Source of the DNA: DATCRE01 sp964235605
GTDB lineage: Bacteria > Bacteroidota > Bacteroidia > Cytophagales > Cyclobacteriaceae
NCBI GenBank assembly: GCA_964235605.1
Contig: CAXSCR010000029.1
Coordinates: forward strand, 1-53,453
DNA length: 53,453 bases
Reading direction: 5' to 3'
In this document: one piece after another, positions 17,659 through 26,286 of the stretch
How positions within the stretch are numbered: the stretch's first letter is position 1
How the letters are laid out: each line of letters opens with the position of its first letter
Translations under genes and position numbers: made by a program
Notes under the pieces: generated by a model
What the model saw: only the letters and a program-made list of their open reading frames with translations
Told to the model about the DNA's origin: nothing
Databases searched by the model: none

Positions 17659-20600
17659 ATGGAAATTAATAACGCGATTGAGAATTTCCTTAGTTCTCAC
17701 CTGGAAGATGATGCGTATGATGAGGGGCTGATTATACTTACAGAAAAAGAGCATAGGTTCAAATATGAACAACCAGCTGACCGCGAATATGTTGTTTACG
17801 TACCCGGTAAGCGCGGTCGTGAGCAGATTCATGTATACATAAACAATGAATCGCAGGATTTGTTCGTGCATTGTCCTTATCCAGCATGCAAAAGAATGAT
17901 CGAAACATGTCACCACATATTTGCGGCTGTTCTTTTCCTTGAAGATAAATTGAGTTTTGAATCCTATGATGATGATGAGCCAGAAGAGGAGGCTATAATT
18001 AGCGCTGATGTCGTTAGCAATCCGGGCGATCAGGCAGGGTACGCGGAATTTAAAATGAATTTGATTGAATCTTACACGATCATACAATTATGTGGTGGTT
18101 CTCGAAATGTGATGAGCATGAATTTTTATACAAAGGTCAGTCCTGTAAGTATAAATACAGCCCATCAGCAATTCCATTTCATAGAAAAAAAGAAACAGGT
18201 ATTTTCTATTGATATTTTTTATGACGGAACCAATACCTTCAAAACCAAATGTACCTGCCAGCAAAAGAAATATACGATATGTGAACATGTGGCTGCCTGT
18301 TTTTTTTATCTTCTTCATACAAAAGGTCAGTTACATTTCAACCAGTTCCGTAATTTCACCGAAGAAAAAAATGTATTCCTTAAACGCTATGGTCTTACGG
18401 TCGATGATCCTGAAGCGCAGTACTTCAAGTGGGATAATAACAACTGGAATGGCTCTCTTATTCTAACAAAGGCTCCATCATTTATTATACCTGCCGGGTC
18501 AACTGATATTTATGAAGACATGAAGCAGCGCATCCGCGGAATAGATCGTTCGCCGACTTCATCCATACGGCCCCGCTTGCCGGAAAATGAAATGATTGAC
18601 TTTGAAATAGGGTTCGTGCTCAATTTCACCACCCCAAAGGATGTTGGTCTTGAACTTGAAACCGCTTTAGTACGCGAAAAAAAAAATGGGCAGGATATCA
18701 AAAAATTATCGATTAACAAAGAAAGCAACTGGCCCTATCTCCAAGCCCTGCCAGAAGAAATTTATACGCTTATACTCAGCTTCTATGATAAGCATTTGCT
18801 GAATTGGCTGGAGTCGAATGGAGGATCTCATGTAACCATTCATTCAAATCCCTGGAATTATCTTGAGGCATTGGACTTCTCAAAGATGAAGAGAAGATAC
18901 CTTGAGCTTCTCAGAAACTTATGGCCTTTTATGTCAGAATCGCCTTTCGTTTTTGCTTTGAAGGAAGGCAATTTCAGCAATAAAAATGTCACTCCTGTTA
19001 AGCTTGGAAAAGAAAATGTTCATTTGGCTTTTAAGGCAGAAGCCGATAGCCGTTTTATAACGATATACTGCATCGCTTTCATTCAGGAATTCTCTATAGA
19101 AAATGCAAAGATATCCGTATGGCGAAATTTCATTTTTGAAATCGATGGTATATTTTATCTGCCCGCTTCGGAAGATTGCCTGCCCTTGCTTGAGCGATTT
19201 GACAATGGCATGATCAAGTTTCCGGTAAGTGAGATCAAACATGTGGTTAAGAATGTTATCGCACCGTTGCAGGCAAAATATAAGGTCGAGATGAAAGGCT
19301 TTCCTGATGTTCATTTTATCTCTTCCGAGCCTCAGCCGCGCATCATGTTAAGTGAGCTTAACGAACAGTACCTGATGTTGCGTCCGCAGTTTCTATACGA
19401 CGATGTAGTAGTTAATTATGACCTCGGTAATGAATATGCTGAAGAAGCGGGTGAACAATTAAAAATCGTTACCAGAAACAAGTCTGCCGAAAAAAAATTA
19501 TACGAATATCTGAGATCGCTGCATCCCAAATTTTCAAGTCAGCGTAACAATCTATATTACTACCTTCTCTTTAAAGAGGTGATGGCAAATAATTGGTTTA
19601 TGAACACCATCCAGCAGGTGCAAAGCGCCGGCTTCCCCGTTTATGGATTGCAGGAACTGAAAAAATTCAAATACAACACCGGCAAAGCGAAGTTCGATAT
19701 TAAAGCAGGAAGTGGTGTAGACTGGTTTGATTTAAAAATATCGGTAAGCTGGGGCGACCAGGATGTTAGCCTTAAAGATATACGCAAGCCGATTATCAAT
19801 AATCAGAATGCCGTATTATTAGGTGATGGTACACTGGGATGGATCCCTGAAGAATGGCTCAAACAATATGCGCCGCTGATGAAGATTGCAACGGAACAAA
19901 ACGGATCGCTTCGTGTGAGCAAGCTTCATTACACATTGCTCGATGATATTAATGATCAGCTGGACAGCCAGGAAATAAAAAATGAGATTGCAGAGAAAAA
20001 GAAAAGGCTGCTGAATTATGATAAGATACAAGTAGTAGCGCCTTCACCCAATGTGAACGCAGCTTTACGGCCTTACCAGGTCTCTGGATTTAACTGGCTG
20101 CAGGCGTTGGATACCCTTGCCTGGGGCGGATGTCTTGCAGATGACATGGGATTAGGAAAAACACTACAGGCCATTACATTCCTTCAATACCTCAAAGAAA
20201 CAAACGCGGGTAGCACGCACCTTGTTATTTGTCCTACCTCGCTGATTTTTAACTGGGAATCAGAACTCCGAAAGTTTTGCCCGTCACTGCAATACCATAC
20301 CTATTATGGGCTTCAGCGTACGTTTGATGACGAGCACTTCGAACAGTTCGATGTTGTGCTGACTACATACGGAATGATTCGCAATGATCTCGACCGTTTG
20401 CTTCAGTTTGAATGGCATTATATAATTCTCGATGAAAGCCAGGCCATCAAAAATCCCGAGGCGCTTACAACACGGGCGGTGCAAAAGCTGAGATCAAAAA
20501 ACAGAATCATTCTCAGCGGAACTCCCGTGCAAAACAATACCTATGATCTTTATGCCCAGTTTACCTTTCTAAACCCTGGTTTCCTCGGCAGCCGCGAATT

Positions 20601-21453
20601 TTTCAAAAGCGAATTCGCTCAGCCCATAGACGGCAAAAATGACAAAGAGAAGGCTGCGCAGCTAAGGCGTATGATCTACCCGTTCATGTTGAGAAGAACG
20701 AAAGCACAGGTAGCAACCGATCTGCCCGACAAAACCGAGATGGTACTGTGGTGCAACATGGAAAAGGATCAACGCCGTGTGTATGACAAATATAAAGAAT
20801 ATTACCGGCAGCTATTGCTGGAGAAAATTGATGAAGAAGGCATAGCAAAGGCCGGCATTTATGTATTGGAAGGACTACTGCGGCTTCGTCAGATATGCGA
20901 TCATCCGGCATTGCTGAAAGATGAAAATGTTAAGGTTAGCAGTTCCGTTAAAACAGAAGAGTTGATGCGTGAGATACAGGAGAACACCAGCAACCACAAA
21001 TTGCTTGTGTTTTCACAATTCACAGAAATGCTTAGCATCATTCGAACAGCGCTATTGAATGCAGGGATAAAATTCGCTTACCTGGATGGAAGCACGCCTC
21101 TCAACAAGAGAAAAGAACAGGTAAAGAATTTCCAGGAAGACGAAACCATCAAGGTATTTTTAATTTCATTGAAGGCAGGGGGAGTTGGATTGAACCTTAC
21201 GGCGGCAGACTATGTATATCTCATTGATCCGTGGTGGAATCCTGCTGCAGAACAACAGGCCATTGATCGCACTCACCGCATCGGGCAAACAAAAAAGATT
21301 TTTGCCTATAAGATGATCTGTAAGGATTCTGTTGAAGAAAAAATTCTACAGCTTCAGGAAAAAAAGAAAGCGCTGGCCAGTGAGCTTATTAGCGAGGAGG
21401 CTGGCTTTGTTAAAAAGCTTACCCGAGATGATATTGCGTATTTGTTTAGTTAG
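17659..21453 (+). CDS. SNF2-family helicase with SWIM zinc finger
   Basis: Large Swi2/Snf2-type ATPase of 1264 residues, presumed to move or strip protein-nucleic acid complexes in the cytosol. N-terminal third: two zinc-binding-like clusters, one around residues 73-86 (CPYPACKRMIETCHH) and a canonical SWIM finger at 198-212 (CTCQQKKYTICEH). C-terminal half: SNF2 motor with Walker A DDMGLGKT near 828-835, DESQ box at 925-928, SGTPVQNN motif III, and helicase C domain ending in the RTHRIGQ motif VI. Bacterial SWIM-SNF2 proteins are common in Bacteroidota and Bacillota and their role is poorly known. It stands alone, with its own -7 box upstream and a bidirectional terminator downstream. Family call very secure. 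Confidence 0.97.
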   Translation: MEINNAIENFLSSHLEDDAYDEGLIILTEKEHRFKYEQPADREYVVYVPGKRGREQIHVYINNESQDLFVHCPYPACKRMIETCHHIFAAVLFLEDKLSFESYDDDEPEEEAIISADVVSNPGDQAGYAEFKMNLIESYTIIQLCGGSRNVMSMNFYTKVSPVSINTAHQQFHFIEKKKQVFSIDIFYDGTNTFKTKCTCQQKKYTICEHVAACFFYLLHTKGQLHFNQFRNFTEEKNVFLKRYGLTVDDPEAQYFKWDNNNWNGSLILTKAPSFIIPAGSTDIYEDMKQRIRGIDRSPTSSIRPRLPENEMIDFEIGFVLNFTTPKDVGLELETALVREKKNGQDIKKLSINKESNWPYLQALPEEIYTLILSFYDKHLLNWLESNGGSHVTIHSNPWNYLEALDFSKMKRRYLELLRNLWPFMSESPFVFALKEGNFSNKNVTPVKLGKENVHLAFKAEADSRFITIYCIAFIQEFSIENAKISVWRNFIFEIDGIFYLPASEDCLPLLERFDNGMIKFPVSEIKHVVKNVIAPLQAKYKVEMKGFPDVHFISSEPQPRIMLSELNEQYLMLRPQFLYDDVVVNYDLGNEYAEEAGEQLKIVTRNKSAEKKLYEYLRSLHPKFSSQRNNLYYYLLFKEVMANNWFMNTIQQVQSAGFPVYGLQELKKFKYNTGKAKFDIKAGSGVDWFDLKISVSWGDQDVSLKDIRKPIINNQNAVLLGDGTLGWIPEEWLKQYAPLMKIATEQNGSLRVSKLHYTLLDDINDQLDSQEIKNEIAEKKKRLLNYDKIQVVAPSPNVNAALRPYQVSGFNWLQALDTLAWGGCLADDMGLGKTLQAITFLQYLKETNAGSTHLVICPTSLIFNWESELRKFCPSLQYHTYYGLQRTFDDEHFEQFDVVLTTYGMIRNDLDRLLQFEWHYIILDESQAIKNPEALTTRAVQKLRSKNRIILSGTPVQNNTYDLYAQFTFLNPGFLGSREFFKSEFAQPIDGKNDKEKAAQLRRMIYPFMLRRTKAQVATDLPDKTEMVLWCNMEKDQRRVYDKYKEYYRQLLLEKIDEEGIAKAGIYVLEGLLRLRQICDHPALLKDENVKVSSSVKTEELMREIQENTSNHKLLVFSQFTEMLSIIRTALLNAGIKFAYLDGSTPLNKRKEQVKNFQEDETIKVFLISLKAGGVGLNLTAADYVYLIDPWWNPAAEQQAIDRTHRIGQTKKIFAYKMICKDSVEEKILQLQEKKKALASELISEEAGFVKKLTRDDIAYLFS

Positions 21454-21471
21454 CTCCTTGCAGAGAAACTT

Positions 21472-21514
21472 TTAAGATGATCGCTGCGCTGATTGCAACG
21501 ATCATCTTAATTTT
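21472..21514. terminator. Bidirectional hairpin terminator
   Basis: Perfect 12-base stem TTAAGATGATCG (21472-21483) and CGATCATCTTAA (21499-21510), loop of 15 bases, then TTTT. It lies between the convergent helicase and coiled-coil/barrel genes and can end transcription from both sides. Confidence 0.8.
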
Positions 21515-21566
21515 ATAACCAGGATTTTGTCTGGCGCTTCTAATTCTAACTACCAAAGTAGGCCTC

Positions 21567-23042
21567 CTATTTTGCAGATTTTTTCTTCATTGGAAACTCA
21601 AAGCCAAAGCGTGTAATTACCCTGTCTGCATAAGGACTTCTATGATGCGGATCGAAGAAATTAAACATAATCGACGCAGTTCCTTTAATGCTTTTATAAA
21701 TTCTATAATCTTTTTTAATTCCTGCTATATAACTCCACACCCAATACCTTGATGAAGGATCATGCGTATGCTTAGATAAAGCAACAGGTACATTGGTGTT
21801 TAAGTATTCTATCTCGAGGCGTGGTGATATACCTTTAGATAATTTGTATTCTCCAAAAAAGCGAGGCCCATAAACAGCTACCTGGTGCTTTGTATAATTA
21901 TCAGCATAATTAAAAGGGACTCTCTGGTTCCACCCAGCACCCGCCGTAATTCGTCCTGTAAACCGATAACCTACATAGGGATTAAAGTCAACCAATAAAT
22001 CACTTCCCTTCTTTTGTATTTGATAGCCAATTCCAGGCACCAGTCGCTCAATTAAAGGCTTGGCGTGCATTTCGTTCGGACGCCTTTTAGCTATATCACT
22101 CAAGCTATTAACACTTGCATACTTTTGTTTGTATTTAGCCATTTTATCCATGGCTTGCTGCAACACTTCTTCTTTTCCGGCAAAATGATCTATAGCCACT
22201 TCTTGTGCTCGCTGAAGTACTTCTCCTTGCATAGCCTCCGGATTTTGGGCCTTGTCCGCCATGTCTTTTAGTGGGTCAAGTGCACCCGCTGTTTGTTTTT
22301 GTAAATCAGTTACCCCAGCAAGGTTACCCGCTTTATTCTCTAGGGCCTTTGGTACTTCTTGCACATCTGCTGGGTTCCCTTTGGTAATATTTTGCAAATC
22401 TTGCTGATACTTTCCAGCATCTCCTGTTATACTTGAAATATCCCCAAGATTCTTTTGTATTCCTTCCAGGCCATCGATTTTTCCAATTTCTCCTAGGGGA
22501 GATTGCATAGACGTGTTTAATCCATCGAGACTCTTAATCGGGTTATCGGGAAGATTAAGTGATGGCATGTTTAAATCTTTAACAGTGAGTTGAAACCCAT
22601 CTATCTCTTTCCTAGCAGCGGCTAACTTTTCATTGAGTTCAGTAGGCACCTGAATAGTTTTTAACTTATCTGTGGTTTTTGATTTGAGGAGGGTTATTTT
22701 ACTATTAAGTGAGGCAATGGATTGTTTGCGTAGTGTATTAATGCTATCAAGCTTGTCAGTATATTTTCCAGTGGGTAAATGCAATGTATTAAGACTATCT
22801 ATTTTATTTCGAATCGAGGAGGTTGCCGTATCTAGCTTAGAAATGTTGTTTTTATAATACCGCTTTAAACTATCTGACTGGCTATAAAAAGTAGACTGAA
22901 TTAAATCAATTTTTTGTTTGGGTTTTTGGAAGGCGGTGTCGTAAGCGTGTGCATGATGATCAAGTAAGCTGTCTACCTTATGCACCTGAGCTTGTGCCGA
23001 AAGCACGTAAAATAAGAACATAACGATGATCACATTTTTCAT
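21567..23042 (-). CDS. Coiled-coil plus outer membrane barrel protein, uncharacterised
   Basis: I do not recognise a named family. The 491-residue product has a signal peptide ending ...LSAQAQ near residue 19, a long helical, heptad-rich middle (about 20-330) full of Asp/Ser/Leu/Lys with repeated DSLN and IQKNLGD-like stretches, and a C-terminal portion (about 332-485) of alternating hydrophobic strands (VDFNPYVGYRFTGRITAGAGW, RITRFGFEFP type) that looks like a small outer membrane barrel. The layout suggests a barrel in the outer membrane holding a periplasmic rod. It is a single gene, convergent with the helicase. No regulatory signal stands out upstream. Confidence 0.75.
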   Translation of the reverse strand: MKNVIIVMFLFYVLSAQAQVHKVDSLLDHHAHAYDTAFQKPKQKIDLIQSTFYSQSDSLKRYYKNNISKLDTATSSIRNKIDSLNTLHLPTGKYTDKLDSINTLRKQSIASLNSKITLLKSKTTDKLKTIQVPTELNEKLAAARKEIDGFQLTVKDLNMPSLNLPDNPIKSLDGLNTSMQSPLGEIGKIDGLEGIQKNLGDISSITGDAGKYQQDLQNITKGNPADVQEVPKALENKAGNLAGVTDLQKQTAGALDPLKDMADKAQNPEAMQGEVLQRAQEVAIDHFAGKEEVLQQAMDKMAKYKQKYASVNSLSDIAKRRPNEMHAKPLIERLVPGIGYQIQKKGSDLLVDFNPYVGYRFTGRITAGAGWNQRVPFNYADNYTKHQVAVYGPRFFGEYKLSKGISPRLEIEYLNTNVPVALSKHTHDPSSRYWVWSYIAGIKKDYRIYKSIKGTASIMFNFFDPHHRSPYADRVITRFGFEFPMKKKSAK

Positions 23043-23586
23043 TAGCTAATTAAATGTGCTTCTCAACCGCCTAGAAAGCGATCTCAAAGCTGGGTTTTAC
23101 AGCGGGATGTAAAAATAATCATTTGTTTTGAGACACACATAATTATTTTAAATCTTAATCTGGATAGTCTAATGTAGTTATAGATAAGAATGATAACTCT
23201 AACTTAGACCCCTTTAAAAGAATAGCTAAAAGCTCGATTGCGCTAAATATAGACACGAAGAAGACCTCCCCATAATTCGGTTATACACATAATGCCGATC
23301 TCACTCAACACACACACAAACATCGTACTATATAGTAAGGTTTTTCTTAATTTACCAACACCAAATTCATGTAAAACAAAAAGATGCTGTTAACCCTTCT
23401 TCTGAATAAACCTTATAAAATTCCTTAAAACACTATTTTAACATATAACAAACAATCTCATTCGAACTTGTGCCTGAAAAACTTAACACTTGTTATCAAC
23501 CGATTGCACTTCCATTTAAATGGTGTTATAAAATTCATCAATGAAGCGATAGAGAATATCAATTTTCTTTATAAAGGCCGGTTGGC
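23043..23586. other. Divergent intergenic region
   Basis: About 540 AT-rich bases between the coiled-coil/barrel gene and the peroxidase operon. No gene candidate on either strand. The only site I can support is the promoter box at 23587-23594. Confidence 0.5.
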
Positions 23587-23594
23587 TATTTTTG
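23587..23594 (+). promoter_or_regulatory. Promoter -7 box of the peroxidase operon
   Basis: TATTTTTG fits TAnnTTTG and lies 34 bases before the peroxiredoxin ATG, predicting a leader near 28 bases. No OxyR-like palindrome could be made out. Confidence 0.5.
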
Positions 23595-23628
23595 CATCAC
23601 AAATAACAAAACCAAATCAAATTTATTT

Positions 23629-24186
23629 ATGAGCAACGGTCTATTATCCATAGGACACCAATTCCCAACATTCAAAAAGACAGCGGTGGTATCATTAGAG
23701 AAAGGAAAAGAATTTTATGATATATCATCAGAAGAAATGGTAAATGATGAAGGCCGCTGGACCGTTATGTTCTGGTGGCCTAAAGATTTCACATTTGTAT
23801 GTCCAACTGAAATAGCAGAATTTAACAAGAGCTTTGGTGAGTTCCGTGATCGTACTACAAACCTAATTGGGGCTTCTACAGATTCAGAATTTGTTCATTT
23901 AGCTTGGAGAAAAAATCATGAAGATCTTAAAGATCTTAAATTCCCGATGTTGGCTGATACTTCTAAATCACTTGCAGAAAGCCTAGGCATTCTTGAAGCT
24001 AACGAGAAAGTAGCTTACCGTGCAACGTTTATCATCGATCCACAAGGCATTATCCGTTGGGTAAGTGTTAATGATTTGAGCGTTGGACGTAATGTAAAAG
24101 AAGTTGTAAGGGTGCTAGACGCCCTTCAAACAGATGAGCTTTGTCCTTGTAACTGGGAAAAAGGAAAAGAAACTATCAAAGCATAA
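23629..24186 (+). CDS. ahpC: AhpC-type 2-Cys peroxiredoxin
   Basis: Cytosolic peroxiredoxin that reduces hydrogen peroxide, organic hydroperoxides or peroxynitrite. The 185-residue product carries the peroxidatic Cys58 in FTFVCPTE, and two C-terminal cysteines, Cys172 and Cys174, in DELCPCNW. That CxC end and the linked AhpD gene match the mycobacterial AhpC design, where a third cysteine takes part in the cycle and AhpD acts as reductant, rather than the enterobacterial AhpC with AhpF. The AhpD-like gene begins 2 bases after the stop. A -7 box lies just upstream. Confidence 0.95.
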   Translation: MSNGLLSIGHQFPTFKKTAVVSLEKGKEFYDISSEEMVNDEGRWTVMFWWPKDFTFVCPTEIAEFNKSFGEFRDRTTNLIGASTDSEFVHLAWRKNHEDLKDLKFPMLADTSKSLAESLGILEANEKVAYRATFIIDPQGIIRWVSVNDLSVGRNVKEVVRVLDALQTDELCPCNWEKGKETIKA

Positions 24187-24188
24187 GT

Positions 24189-24779
24189 ATGGAAGTTCAA
24201 ACCTATTCAGAAACCACACAAGAGTTTCTAGAATTTTTAAAAGTTGGTTCTACGTATCGTACAGGTTCTCTTAATTTATTAGAAGAAGGTAAATCGCGCT
24301 ATCTAGCAGACTTGAAGATTAACTTTAAAAATTCTTTTGAAAGTGATCATTTGAACAAGCAAGAAATTGCTTTACTTGGTGTGGCACTATCAGTAAATGC
24401 TGGCAATGAAGCATTGCGTCAATTCTTTGTGCAAAATGCAAAAGAAGAAGACGTAATTCCGGAGGCTATTGCTGAAGCTGCTGCTTGTGCTTCGCTATTA
24501 AGTGCGAATAATGTATTGTATCGCTTTCGTCACTTTTTGAAAAAGGATAAGTACAACCAGATACCAGCACGTATTAAAATGAACATCATGGGGAAACCCG
24601 TGTCTGGCAAAGAGTTTTTCGAGCTTATCAGTTTGGCCATAAGTGCAGTGAATGGATGTGAAATGTGCGTAGGTGCGCACGAAGCTTCATTAATTGAACT
24701 TGGCAGCAAAGAGGAACGCATCTTTGAAGCTGTAAGGTTGGCAGCTATCATTACAAGCGTATCTAAAATAATTTATTAA
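24189..24779 (+). CDS. ahpD: AhpD-like alkylhydroperoxidase / adaptor thiol reductase
   Basis: Carboxymuconolactone-decarboxylase-fold protein of 196 residues that should regenerate the neighbouring peroxiredoxin. The catalytic cluster is complete: Cys157-x2-Cys160-x3-His164 in GCEMCVGAHE, preceded by the helix FELISLAISAVN. In Mycobacterium AhpD couples AhpC to lipoamide-dependent dehydrogenases; the electron source here is not visible. It is 2 bases from the peroxiredoxin stop, so co-translated, and a strong terminator follows. Confidence 0.93.
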   Translation: MEVQTYSETTQEFLEFLKVGSTYRTGSLNLLEEGKSRYLADLKINFKNSFESDHLNKQEIALLGVALSVNAGNEALRQFFVQNAKEEDVIPEAIAEAAACASLLSANNVLYRFRHFLKKDKYNQIPARIKMNIMGKPVSGKEFFELISLAISAVNGCEMCVGAHEASLIELGSKEERIFEAVRLAAIITSVSKIIY

Positions 24780-24797
24780 GAAGGTTTTTTCAAATTT

Positions 24798-24828
24798 AAG
24801 CCATGGATTTTTTTGTCCATGGCTTTTT
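24798..24828 (+). terminator. Terminator of the ahpC-ahpD operon
   Basis: Stem AAGCCATGGA (24798-24807) pairs perfectly with TCCATGGCTT (24816-24825); the 8-base loop is T-rich and a T run follows. It lies 18 bases after the AhpD stop. Confidence 0.85.
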
Positions 24829-24839
24829 ATTATCCACTT

Positions 24840-25303
24840 AGCGGCTGCTGACTTTGATTAAACGTGAAGCTACTGTTTCCAAGAACCAATTGCTTAATGA
24901 GGATACGCAGGCATTCTCTAATAGATTTAAATTGATTCGAAGTAAACGCCAGTTAAACAAGCTATGCAGGCCTGGACAAACAAGAAAACAATCGGGCACA
25001 TCAGTATAAGGGAAATCCAAAATATCTAAGAAGGGAAACAGGTACTTGCGTAAAGCATGGCATATGCCTGCCCTTTCGGCTATACGCAACGTGGAAAGAT
25101 TTAAAGCAATATTTGTGAGGTTGGTCTCAAAGCATGGTGTGAAGATGAAAGCAGCGGTGGCCGTGCAAAGAAAACTATTGGAATTAATCTTTACCCTTTA
25201 CAAAACAGAAAAAGCCATATGATAAAGATTTTCTTAAAAACGAAGCTCATAAAGGGGGGCCAAGATGGCAGCATGAAAAACGGAGAAGCGATCATTAATT
25301 AAA
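24840..25303 (+). pseudogene. IS110-family transposase remnant
   Basis: Broken transposase of the IS110 group (DEDD/RuvC-like N-terminus plus Transposase_20 C-terminus). The surviving pieces read, in order: a coiled-coil segment RLLTLIKREATVSKNQLL (24842 on), the fragment AGLDKQE in a second frame near 24967, QSGTSV then a TAA then GKSKISKKGNRYLRKAWHMP, and KMKAAVAVQRKLLELIFTLY, then a frameshift at about 25213 into KPYDKDFLKNEAHKGG to a stop at 25303. The N-terminal catalytic region is missing and at least two frameshifts and one nonsense codon are present, so it is inactive. It lies directly after the ahpCD terminator. IS110 elements lack classical inverted repeats, and I could not mark the ends. 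Confidence 0.85.
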
Positions 25304-25632
25304 TCATAACGATCGCCCCTGTTTACAAGGTTAGCTCAAAGCAATCTTAAGTCAAACGTAAAAACTTTATAAGCAATAATTGTAATAACTGATGTTGGAA
25401 TGTGGGCAGCCCCAAACGCACAAATTTAATTGCGAGGCACAACAGAATGAGGGGTTGTGCATCAAAAAAATAGAGCAACGGTTTGGAATTGATCACACAA
25501 TCAGTTCGGCCTGCTGAACAGAATCTCTCAGAGCACCAACTACCAATGTTACAAATAATGGTGATCTTGCTGGGCGCGCACGCAAAATATTATGTAGAAC
25601 ATCGTTGTTATCAATTTACATTCAAATACTAT
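25304..25632. other. Intergenic, possible IS flank
   Basis: About 330 bases between the IS110 remnant and the RDD gene. It contains a small hairpin GCACAAC/GTTGTGC (25437-25460) and no convincing gene. It may hold the former right end of the insertion element, but no boundary is visible. Confidence 0.35.
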
Positions 25633-26196
25633 TTATGGCTGCGAAATAACATAGGTACTTCCAATTCTATCATGCAAGGATCTTTTTTGTTTATCGGACA
25701 ATAAGAAAATGAGATCGAGGATAAGTGAACTATATGTAACCCAATTAACATAATTTATACCCGGTATTTGGCCCAAACTAGCTGAGTATTCAATAAAACC
25801 ATTAAGATTTGCAAAGTCATTTGTATGGTAGAAACTAATTGTTAATATCAAGCCCAACAATGTAGGTATTATACCAAATATATTCCGAAGGATCACTTCT
25901 GTTAAGTTAGCCTTCTCGTAGTCAAGATTTACAACTTTAAGTTTGAGCACCATCTTGCCTGGCGTAGCACCATAGTTATATTCACAAAAAGGTTTATAGG
26001 CAGCACCTATTATCGTTAATAAAATTAGAAACGGAATACTTTTTAATTGTACTGCATTTAGATAAGTGAGGCCAACGGAAAAGGGAGCTATTATCAGACC
26101 ATCAATAAACAAGGCACCAAGCCGAGGCCAAAACGCACCGTATGTAATTTTATTATTATTTGGGGTGAGTAAACCGGTGTCTAATGTTGTTTCCAT
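25633..26196 (-). CDS. RDD-family membrane protein
   Basis: Integral membrane protein of 187 residues with the RDD layout: the entry motif FWPRLGALFIDGLI at about residue 22, YNYGATPGKMVLKLKVVN near 85-102, and the closing KQKRSLHDRIGSTYVI at the C-terminus, with about four membrane helices between. RDD proteins are linked to ion or solute transport in a few cases, but most are uncharacterised. An in-frame ATG at 26244 would add 16 polar residues; I prefer 26196, where METTLDTG begins. It lies downstream of the second hybrid kinase gene on the same strand, with 90 bases between, so some read-through is possible. Confidence 0.85.
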   Translation of the reverse strand: METTLDTGLLTPNNNKITYGAFWPRLGALFIDGLIIAPFSVGLTYLNAVQLKSIPFLILLTIIGAAYKPFCEYNYGATPGKMVLKLKVVNLDYEKANLTEVILRNIFGIIPTLLGLILTISFYHTNDFANLNGFIEYSASLGQIPGINYVNWVTYSSLILDLIFLLSDKQKRSLHDRIGSTYVISQP

Positions 26197-26286
26197 ATTG
26201 GGGGTTTTAAGTGTGTTTTTTCTACCGCTAAATAATGCATTCAAATATTTACGTGCAATACGGAAAACTAAATATAAATAATCTAA

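Noticed and set aside
25483..25704. 73-codon plus-strand frame
   Set aside because: It runs into the end of the RDD gene on the other strand and has no family features.
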